DNA of 64,000 bases from Aureimonas glaciei. GTDB taxonomy: Bacteria > Pseudomonadota > Alphaproteobacteria > Rhizobiales > Rhizobiaceae. Where the stretch lies: NCBI RefSeq assembly GCF_014643375.1, contig NZ_BMJJ01000001.1, forward strand, positions 763,782 to 827,781. Reading direction: 5' to 3'. The translations under genes were made by a program, and so were the position numbers. This document shows, in pieces, positions 57,477-64,000 of this stretch. Numbering within the stretch: the first letter of the stretch is position 1; each line of letters opens with the position of its first letter. The notes beneath the pieces were generated by a model. That model saw nothing but the letters and a program-made list of their open reading frames with translations. It did not search any database and was not told the DNA's origin.

Positions 57477-57642
57477 TCATGTCAGCCTGCGGGGAGCCGC
57501 CCAACGCCTTGCCGCGGCGGGCGACCGGCAGCCGCTCCCGGCCGGCACCGAAACTGTGGAGAGACCCCGCCGGCGGCGACTCCTCGCTAACCGCAGGTGC
57601 TAGACGAAACCTGTCCCGCAACCCGTCCGAGGAGGAACGTCC

Positions 57643-59160
57643 ATGACCATCGCCGTCGACCTCGGCACGACCGCCACGGGCGAGCCGGCGGAGCTCGACC
57701 TCGAGGAGCTGCTGTCGACGCGGCTTCTGGTCCAGGGCAATTCCGGCTCGGGCAAGTCGCATCTCCTGCGCCGCCTGCTCGAGCAGAGCGCGGAATGGGT
57801 GCAGCAGGCGATCATCGATCCCGAGGGCGACTTCGTCTCCTTCGCCGAGCGCTACGGCCACATCGTCGTCGACGCCGACCGCACGCCGGCCGAACTGACG
57901 CGCATCGCCGGGCGCATCCGCCAGCACCGCGCCTCGGTCGTCCTCAACCTCGAGGGTCTCGACGCCGAGGTGCAGATGCAGTGCGCCGCCGCCTTCCTCA
58001 ACGGCCTCTTCGACGTCGACCATTCGCTCTGGTTCCCGATGCTGATCGCCGTCGACGAGGCGCAGCTGTTCGCACCGGCGATAGCCGGCGACGTCTCTGA
58101 CGACGCGCGAAAGGTCTCGCTGGCGGCGATGACCAATCTCATGTGCCGCGGCCGCAAGCGCGGTCTGGCCGGCATCGTCGCGACGCAGCGGCTGGCCAAG
58201 CTCGCCAAGAACGTCGCCGCCGAGGCCTCCAACTTTTTGATGGGCCGCACCTTTCTCGACATCGACATGGCCCGGGCCGCCGATCTCCTCGGCATGGACC
58301 GCCGCCAGGCCGAGCGCTTTCGCGATCTGGAGCCTGGGCATTTCGTGGCGCTCGGCCCGGCGCTGTCGCGCCGCCCGGTGCCGATTCGCATCGGCACGGT
58401 GGAGACCGCCGGGCGGACGGGGCGACCGACGCTTCTGGCGCGCCCGGAAATGGCGCCCGAGGCCATGGCCGACCTGATCTTCTCTTCCGGTGCCGAGGAT
58501 GCCCTGCCGGCCCCGCCGCGGGCGGCGCGCAGCACGCCGGCGCCGATGCGCGAACTCCTGGAGCGCGTCTCCGCGCCCCGTCCGGAGCCCGAAAGCGAGG
58601 ATCTCCGCAGCCCCGAGGATCGCCGCGCCCTGGTGGAAGACATTTTTGCCGAGATGCTGACCGATCCCGAGGCCGCCTTCCGCCCGGTGCCGATTCTCTA
58701 CCAGGACTTTCTCGTCCATTGCCGGCTGAAGCGCCTCGGCGGCGCCGAGACGGACATGCCGGCCTTCCGCCGCCGCCTGTCGCTCGCCCGCGCCGGTGTC
58801 TCGGACGAGGATGCCGACGAGGAATGGCAGGGCGTCATCCAGCGCTCCGAGGCGCTGCCGGAGGAGATGCAGGGCGTCTATCTCATGCTGGCGCGCGCCG
58901 CGCGCGACGGCGAGGAATGCCCCGACGACGCGGCCCTCGCCCGGGCCTATGGCAGCCATTCGCCCTCGCGCGGGCGGTTCCTGCTCGGCTTCATGGCCGA
59001 TCGCGGCTTCATCACCGCCGAGGCGGATTTTCGCGGCAACCGCGTCGTCACCATCGCCGGCACGTCCTGGCGCGCCTCGCAGCGCGGCAATGCGCCGAAA
59101 CTGCCGGCGGCGATGGAAGAGGCGCGCCTGCGCCGTGCCGCACGCCTCAGCGGGCAGTGA
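57643..59160 (+). CDS. HerA/VirB4-like (DUF87) ATPase
   Basis: A 505-residue P-loop ATPase of the HerA/FtsK superfamily. Walker A is GNSGSGKSH (32-40) and Walker B LIAVDEAQ (about 138-145); DLEPGHFVALGP lies near residue 228. The first 275 residues are the ATPase; the rest (with the acidic linker at 290-330) is a helical region of unknown role. HerA proteins usually pair with the nuclease NurA or act in DNA translocation; no such partner is nearby. GGAGG precedes the ATG. Role unknown. Confidence 0.85.
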   Translation: MTIAVDLGTTATGEPAELDLEELLSTRLLVQGNSGSGKSHLLRRLLEQSAEWVQQAIIDPEGDFVSFAERYGHIVVDADRTPAELTRIAGRIRQHRASVVLNLEGLDAEVQMQCAAAFLNGLFDVDHSLWFPMLIAVDEAQLFAPAIAGDVSDDARKVSLAAMTNLMCRGRKRGLAGIVATQRLAKLAKNVAAEASNFLMGRTFLDIDMARAADLLGMDRRQAERFRDLEPGHFVALGPALSRRPVPIRIGTVETAGRTGRPTLLARPEMAPEAMADLIFSSGAEDALPAPPRAARSTPAPMRELLERVSAPRPEPESEDLRSPEDRRALVEDIFAEMLTDPEAAFRPVPILYQDFLVHCRLKRLGGAETDMPAFRRRLSLARAGVSDEDADEEWQGVIQRSEALPEEMQGVYLMLARAARDGEECPDDAALARAYGSHSPSRGRFLLGFMADRGFITAEADFRGNRVVTIAGTSWRASQRGNAPKLPAAMEEARLRRAARLSGQ

Positions 59161-59170
59161 GCCAAGCCGC

Positions 59171-59191
59171 CCGGCGCGCCGCTCGCGCCGG
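59171..59191 (+). terminator. Hairpin after the HerA-like gene
   Basis: A perfect 8-bp stem CCGGCGCG/CGCGCCGG with loop CCGCT, 10 bases past the stop. There is no T-tract. It may insulate the crt operon that starts 170 bases later. Confidence 0.4.
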
Positions 59192-59361
59192 CGGGCAGGT
59201 GCCGTGTCCTGCGGCCTCTTGTCTTGACGCGTGCCGGATCTCTTGCGTCAATCGTTCCAGCCGCTACCTAACGGTTGAGGATAAGAGAGCAGGGACGGGG
59301 GGGCGGAGCGGTTGCTGACGCGCGATGAGACGGCAAGGGCCCTGCCTGCGGTCGGCTGGCG

Positions 59362-60567
59362 ATGACGATGGCGACCGATCGCCCGTCGCAGCACGATGAT
59401 CCCTACGACCTCGTCTTCGTCGGCGGCGGTCTGGCCAACGGGCTCCTCGCCTTTCGCCTGGCGCAGCTGCGTCCGACTTTGCGCCTTCTGGTGCTGGAAG
59501 CGGGCGAGTGCATCGGCGGCAACCACACCTGGTCCTTCCACGACGGCGACCTGACGCCCGAGCAGCATGCCTGGCTCGAGCCCTTTGTGGTGCACCGCTG
59601 GCCGGCCTACAGCGTTCGCTTTCCGCAGCTGACGCGCAACCTCGCCACCGGCTACCAGAGCGTCACCTCGGAGCGTTTCGCCGCGGTGCTGGCAGCTGAG
59701 CTCGGCGACAGCCTGCGCTGCGGCGCCGAGGTCACTGGTTTCGACGCGCGCTCGGTGACGCTGGCCGGCGGCGAGCGCATCCGCGCCGCCTGCGTCGTCG
59801 ACGGGCGCGGGCCGACGGACAGTCCCCATCTCACCCTCGGCTTCCAGAAATTCCTCGGCCAGGAAATCGCCCTCGAGGCCCCGCACGGTCTCGCCCATCC
59901 GATCATCATGGATGCGACCATCCCGCAGGCCGACGGCTACCATTTCGTCTATGTCCTGCCGCTCTCTCCCACGACCGTCCTCGTCGAGGACACCTATTAT
60001 GCCGACGGTCCGGTGCTCGAACCGGACAGGCTGCGGCAGTCGATCGCGGCCTATCTGCGCATCCACGGCTGGACGGCGGCCGAGATTCTGCGGGAGGAAG
60101 AGGGCGTCCTGCCGATCGCGCTTGGCGGCGACATCAATAAGTTCTGGGCCGCCAAGGCCGGCATCGCCTCGGTCGGTCTGGCCGCTGCGCTTTTCCACCC
60201 GACGACGGGTTATTCGCTGCCGGACGCCGTGCGCCTCGCCGACCGCCTCGCCGGCCTCCACGACCTGTCGGCCCCTTCCGTCTTCGCCGCGACGCGAAAG
60301 CATTCGGTGCGCAGCTGGAAGGGGCGATGGTACTTCCGCATGCTGAACCGGCTGCTCTTCCTCGCCGGCGCACCGGCGCTGCGCTACCGCATCCTGCAGC
60401 ATTTCTACCGCCTGCCCGACGGGCTGGTGGAGCGCTTCTACGCCGACCGGTTGAGACCCTTCGACCGGCTGCGTATCCTCACCGGCAAGCCGCCGGTCCC
60501 CATTTCGAGCGCGCTGCGCGTGCTCGCCTTTCCCTCCCGTTCCCGCAAGGCTGTCTCGGATGCTTGA
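59362..60567 (+). CDS. crtY: Lycopene beta-cyclase CrtY
   Basis: Cyclises both ends of lycopene to give beta-carotene; acts at the membrane with FAD/NAD(P)H. The 401-residue protein has an N-terminal dinucleotide-binding sequence VFVGGGLANGLLAFRL (about 18-33) and NHTWSFHDGDL, a conserved CrtY segment. It starts the plus-strand crtYIB operon; the crtI start overlaps its end by 8 bases. The 201-base upstream region (59161-59361) has no clear promoter match. Confidence 0.95.
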   Translation: MTMATDRPSQHDDPYDLVFVGGGLANGLLAFRLAQLRPTLRLLVLEAGECIGGNHTWSFHDGDLTPEQHAWLEPFVVHRWPAYSVRFPQLTRNLATGYQSVTSERFAAVLAAELGDSLRCGAEVTGFDARSVTLAGGERIRAACVVDGRGPTDSPHLTLGFQKFLGQEIALEAPHGLAHPIIMDATIPQADGYHFVYVLPLSPTTVLVEDTYYADGPVLEPDRLRQSIAAYLRIHGWTAAEILREEEGVLPIALGGDINKFWAAKAGIASVGLAAALFHPTTGYSLPDAVRLADRLAGLHDLSAPSVFAATRKHSVRSWKGRWYFRMLNRLLFLAGAPALRYRILQHFYRLPDGLVERFYADRLRPFDRLRILTGKPPVPISSALRVLAFPSRSRKAVSDA

Positions 60568-62062
60568 TCGACCCATCGCCAAGACCGCCGTCGTCATCGG
60601 CTCGGGCTTTGGCGGCCTGGCCCTGGCAATCCGCCTGCAGGCGGCGGGGATCCAGACGACGCTCGTCGAGAAGCGCGATCGCCCGGGCGGCCGGGCCTAT
60701 GTCTACGAAGACCAGGGTTTCACCTTCGACGCCGGACCAACGGTCATCACCGACCCCTCGGCGCTGGAGGAGCTGTTCGCGCTGACCGGCCGAAAGCTCT
60801 CCGACTATGTCGAGCTCCTGCCGGTCAGCCCCTTCTACCGGCTGTGCTGGGAGGACGGGTACGCCTTCGACTACGTCAACGACCAGGCCGAGCTCGACCG
60901 CCAGATCGGCGCGAAGAACCCGAAAGACCTGGAGGGCTATCGCCGCTTCCTCGCCTATTCCAAGGAAGTGTTCGAGGAGGGCTATCTGAAGCTCGGCACC
61001 GTGCCCTTCCTGAACTTCAAGGACATGGTGCGGGCCGGCCCGCAGCTCGCCCGGCTGCAGGCCTGGCGCAGCGTCTATGCCAAGGTCGCCAGCTTCATCG
61101 AGGACGAACAGCTGCGCCAGGCCTTCTCCTTCCATTCGCTGCTTGTCGGCGGCAATCCCTTCGCGACCTCGTCGATCTACGCGCTGATCCATGCACTGGA
61201 GCGGCAGTGGGGCGTCTGGTTCCCGCGCGGCGGCACCGGCGCGCTCGTCGCCGGCATGGTGAAACTGTTCGAGGACACCGGCGGCACCGTCCACCTCTCG
61301 GCCGAGGTCGAGCGCATCGAGGTCGAGGGCGACCGCGCCAAGGCCGTGGTGCTGAAGGACGGGCGACGCTTTGCCGCCGATCTCGTCGCGTCCAATGCCG
61401 ATGTCGTGCACACCTACGACAAGCTGCTTGCCGGCACCCCGCGCGGTGCCACGGCGGCCAAAAGCCTGAAGCGCAAGAAATTCTCGATGTCGCTCTTCGT
61501 CGTCTATTTTGGCCTGAAGACGCACCGCCCCGACATCCAGCACCACACCGTCTGTTTTGGCGCGCGCTACCGCGAGCTGATCGGCGAGATCTTCAAGGGC
61601 GACGTGCTGCCGGAGGATTTCTCGCTCTACCTCCACAATCCGTGCGCCACCGATCCCTCGCTGGCGCCGCCCGGCGCGGGCAGTTTCTACGTGCTGTCGC
61701 CGGTGCCCCATCTCGGCAATGCCGACATCGACTGGGAGGTGGAGGGTCCGCGCTACCGCGACCGCATCCTCGACTATCTCGAGGAGCGCTATATTCCGGG
61801 TCTCAAGGCCGATCTCGTGACCAGCCGCATCTTCACGCCGCTCGACTTCCGCGACGAGCTGAACGCGCATGTCGGCTCGGCCTTCTCGCTCGATCCGGTG
61901 CTGACGCAGAGCGCCTGGTTCCGCCCGCACAATCGCGACGACGAGATCGAGAACCTCTACATCGTCGGGGCCGGCACGCATCCGGGCGCGGGCGTTCCCG
62001 GCGTCGTCGGTTCGGCCAAGGCGACCGCCGGCCTGATGATCGCGGATGCCACCCTTGCCTGA
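60560..62062 (+). CDS. crtI: Phytoene desaturase CrtI
   Basis: A FAD-dependent desaturase that converts phytoene to lycopene. The 500-residue protein opens with VIGSGFGGLALAIRLQ (dinucleotide fold) and has RPGGRAYVYEDQGFTFDAGP. The bacterial CrtI signature GTHPGAGVPGVVGSAK lies near the C-terminus. Its start overlaps crtY by 8 bases and its end overlaps crtB by 17, so the three genes are translationally coupled. Confidence 0.97.
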   Translation: MLDRPIAKTAVVIGSGFGGLALAIRLQAAGIQTTLVEKRDRPGGRAYVYEDQGFTFDAGPTVITDPSALEELFALTGRKLSDYVELLPVSPFYRLCWEDGYAFDYVNDQAELDRQIGAKNPKDLEGYRRFLAYSKEVFEEGYLKLGTVPFLNFKDMVRAGPQLARLQAWRSVYAKVASFIEDEQLRQAFSFHSLLVGGNPFATSSIYALIHALERQWGVWFPRGGTGALVAGMVKLFEDTGGTVHLSAEVERIEVEGDRAKAVVLKDGRRFAADLVASNADVVHTYDKLLAGTPRGATAAKSLKRKKFSMSLFVVYFGLKTHRPDIQHHTVCFGARYRELIGEIFKGDVLPEDFSLYLHNPCATDPSLAPPGAGSFYVLSPVPHLGNADIDWEVEGPRYRDRILDYLEERYIPGLKADLVTSRIFTPLDFRDELNAHVGSAFSLDPVLTQSAWFRPHNRDDEIENLYIVGAGTHPGAGVPGVVGSAKATAGLMIADATLA

Positions 62063-63005
62063 GGAAAGCCTTCCGCCCGACGACGATCTCGCCGCGCAGG
62101 CCGCCGAGACCATCGCCAGGGGGTCGCAGAGCTTCGCCACGGCGGCGCGGCTGTTCGATCCGGTGACGCGCGAGGGCGCGCTCTTGCTCTATGCCTGGTG
62201 CCGGCACTGCGACGACGTCGTTGACGACCAGCATCTCGGCTTCAACCGCGACGTGGCCGGCCCCGGCACGCCCGAGGAGCGGATCGCCGCGCTGGAGCGG
62301 CTGACGCGCCGCGCCTTTGCCGGCGAGGCGCTGGAGGATCCGAACTTTCGCGCTCTGCAGCGCGTTGCCCGGCGGCACGGCCTGCCGCTGTCCCTGGCGC
62401 TCGCCCATCTCGACGGCTTTCGCATGGACGTCGAGGGCCGGCGCTATCGGACGATCGAGGACACGCTCGACTACTGCCACCATGTCGCCGGCGTCGTCGG
62501 CACGATGATGTCGATGGTGATGGGCGCGCGCGAGGCAGCGACGCTGCAGCGGGCGGCCGATCTCGGCCTCGCCTTCCAGCTGACCAACATCGCCCGCGAC
62601 ATCGTCCCCGATGCGCTGGCCGGGCGGCTTTATCTGCCAGCGGATTGGCTCGCCGAGGTCGGCCTCGATCCCGAGGGCGTCGCGCTGCCGGAAAACCGCG
62701 GCAAGGTGGCGGTTCTGGCCGCCCGGCTGGTGGCGCTGGCCGAGCCCTACTACGCCTCGGCTAGGATCGGCATCGACGCGCTGCCGCGGCGCTCGGCCTG
62801 GGCCGTCGCGACCGCGCACGGCGTCTACCGCGCGATCGGCACGGAAGTCGTCCGGCGCGGCCCCCGGGCCTGGGACACCAGGGTCTCGACGTCGCGGGCG
62901 GAAAAGCTGTCGCAGGTGCTGCGTGGCGCTGCGGTGGCGGCCCGAAGGCGCGGCGACGACGCGCCACGGCCGAGCGGCCTCTGGTGCCACGACCAGCCGC
63001 GCTGA
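62046..63005 (+). CDS. crtB: Phytoene synthase CrtB
   Basis: Condenses two geranylgeranyl diphosphates to phytoene, the first committed carotenoid step. The 319-residue protein has the aspartate motif RHCDDVVDD (about 53-61), and AFQLTNIARDIVPDA with RLYLPADWL. The stop lies within a small palindrome (CTGACG-GAT-CGTCAG, 63002-63016) that also holds the stop of convergent crtZ, with only seven bases between the two genes. Confidence 0.96.
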   Translation: MPPLPEESLPPDDDLAAQAAETIARGSQSFATAARLFDPVTREGALLLYAWCRHCDDVVDDQHLGFNRDVAGPGTPEERIAALERLTRRAFAGEALEDPNFRALQRVARRHGLPLSLALAHLDGFRMDVEGRRYRTIEDTLDYCHHVAGVVGTMMSMVMGAREAATLQRAADLGLAFQLTNIARDIVPDALAGRLYLPADWLAEVGLDPEGVALPENRGKVAVLAARLVALAEPYYASARIGIDALPRRSAWAVATAHGVYRAIGTEVVRRGPRAWDTRVSTSRAEKLSQVLRGAAVAARRRGDDAPRPSGLWCHDQPR

Positions 63006-63012
63006 CGGATCG

Positions 63013-63567
63013 TCAGAGGGTCGGCGAAGCGTCCGATGTCGGGGCGACGGCCTTGGCGCTGCGCCGGATCTCGGCCTGCTCGCGCGCCACCACGCCCGAA
63101 TCCTTCAGGCGGCGCTGCAGGTCTTCAATCGGCGGCGCGTAGAGGAAGCCGAAGGAGACGCCGTGTTCCTTGCCGCGCACCGCATGGTGCAGCCGGTGCG
63201 CCTGGACGAGTCGCTTGGCATAGCCGCGGTGCGGGATGTAGCGGAACGGCCAGCGCTGGTGCACCAGCCCGTCATGCACGACGAAATAGAGAAAGCCGTA
63301 GATGGTGATGCCGGTCGCCAAGGCCGTCACCACGGGGATGCCGAAGCCGGTGCCGACGACGAAGAGCAGGATCGAGAAACCGGCGAAGACGACGGCATAC
63401 AGGTCGTTCTTTTCGAACATGCCCTCATGCGGCTCGTGGTGCGACCGGTGCCAGCCCCAGCCCCAGTCGTGCATGATGTATTTGTGCGCCCACCAGGCAA
63501 AACCCTCCATGCCGACCACGGCGAGGAGGACGATGGCGATCAGCACGGGCCAGCTCGAGAAATCCAT
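63013..63567 (-). CDS. crtZ: Beta-carotene hydroxylase CrtZ
   Basis: A di-iron membrane hydroxylase that adds 3-hydroxyls to beta-carotene rings, giving zeaxanthin. The 184-residue protein has several hydrophobic segments and the His boxes HKYIMH (HX4H), HRSHH, HDGLVH and HRLHH. It follows crtE on the minus strand with 9 bases between them, and faces crtB tail to tail. Confidence 0.96.
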   Translation of the reverse strand: MDFSSWPVLIAIVLLAVVGMEGFAWWAHKYIMHDWGWGWHRSHHEPHEGMFEKNDLYAVVFAGFSILLFVVGTGFGIPVVTALATGITIYGFLYFVVHDGLVHQRWPFRYIPHRGYAKRLVQAHRLHHAVRGKEHGVSFGFLYAPPIEDLQRRLKDSGVVAREQAEIRRSAKAVAPTSDASPTL

Positions 63568-63576
63568 TTGGCTAGT

Positions 63577-64000
63577 CTACCGCGCGCCGACTTCTTCGGG
63601 AAGGCCGTGCGTCGTTCGGTCCTGCACGGGGGCCGCGGGCTGGGCCTGGGCCAGCATGGTCTCGACCAGCCAGTGCAGGCGGCTGCGGGGACCGAAGATG
63701 CGGGTGAGGCCGAGATCGGCGGCATCGAGATGGCGTTCGATGCGCTGCTGCACCGAGGCGCGTCCGACCAGCGAGATCAGGGTCGACTTGCCCGAGTCCT
63801 TGCCGACATCCTTGCCGATCACGAGGGGGTTCGTGCCGTGGTCGAGCAGATCGTCGATGAGCTGGAAGGCGTGGCCGAGTTCGTCGGCGAATTGTCGCAG
63901 GCGCGCGCGCGTCTCGGCATCCGCGCCCGCAACGACCGCACCAATCTCCGCGGCGGCGATGAACAGAGAGCCGGTCTTCATCCCATTGGCCGCGGAAATT
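63577..64000 (-). CDS. crtE: Geranylgeranyl diphosphate synthase CrtE, 5'-truncated
   Basis: The C-terminal 141 residues of a trans-isoprenyl diphosphate synthase. The second aspartate-rich motif is visible in GHAFQLIDDLLDH (FQxxDDxxD), preceded by MKTGSLF, a substrate-contacting segment, and followed by GKDVGKDSGKSTLISLVG. The frame runs open to the window edge, so the first motif and start codon lie outside. Its place next to crtZ supports CrtE over another prenyl transferase. Confidence 0.9.
   Translation of the reverse strand, partial: ISAANGMKTGSLFIAAAEIGAVVAGADAETRARLRQFADELGHAFQLIDDLLDHGTNPLVIGKDVGKDSGKSTLISLVGRASVQQRIERHLDAADLGLTRIFGPRSRLHWLVETMLAQAQPAAPVQDRTTHGLPEEVGAR

Overview
The window is a dense, GC-rich chromosomal segment with no transposase, phage, plasmid, rRNA or tRNA gene that I can see. 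It looks like a Hyphomicrobiales (Rhizobiales) alphaproteobacterium. The evidence is the conserved block tldE - bisphosphate nucleotidase - DUF4170 - DUF374 acyltransferase - waaA - lpxK - DUF2093 - mutL, a BA14K-family protein, a glgP/C/A-pgm-glgX operon, EcfG-type (general stress sigma factor) promoter motifs, and rhizobial-type palindromic intergenic repeats. Together with the carotenoid cluster this suggests a pigmented member such as Aurantimonadaceae; the family-level guess is inference only.

Layout. 1-10.5 kb: the 3' part of ileS (carrying an in-frame palindromic repeat element), a lipoprotein, tadA, an RluB-type pseudouridine synthase with a very long disordered tail, rsmD, a pair of M16 peptidases and a patatin-like phospholipase. 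10.5-14.4 kb: DNA topoisomerase IB and a DUF2945 gene, divergently transcribed from an intergenic region with two EcfG-like promoters, then a VOC protein and a CPA2 K+/H+ antiporter. 14.5-22.5 kb: the envelope (Kdo/lipid A) gene block and mutL, which carries the endonuclease motif. 22.6-33.5 kb: a glycogen operon pgi-glgP-glgC-glgA-pgm-glgX that lacks glgB. 33.7-44.4 kb: a small exported protein, a succinate-semialdehyde-type dehydrogenase, and tamB-tamA; tamB contains nine tandem repeats of exactly 303 bp. 44.8-49.2 kb: a form II (AYRGAGR) CO-dehydrogenase-like operon coxSLM and a BA14K protein behind an EcfG-type promoter. 49.5-52.5 kb: a radical SAM/helix-hairpin-helix protein and a DUF4130-UdgX fusion, separated by mosaic palindromic repeats. 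52.6-57.5 kb: a cyanide-insensitive bd oxidase (cioAB plus a DUF2474 peptide), glycerate 2-kinase and a D-lyxose isomerase-family protein. 57.6-59.2 kb: a HerA-like ATPase. 59.4-64 kb: the carotenoid genes crtY-crtI-crtB facing crtE-crtZ, enough for zeaxanthin synthesis.

The most unusual items are the perfectly phased nine-fold repeat in TamB, the recurring GGAAC-N16-CGTT promoters that join topoisomerase IB, DUF2945 and BA14K into a likely stress regulon, the palindromic element read as protein inside IleRS, and the radical SAM/UdgX putative DNA-repair pair. All calls come from reading the sequence; no database search was possible.
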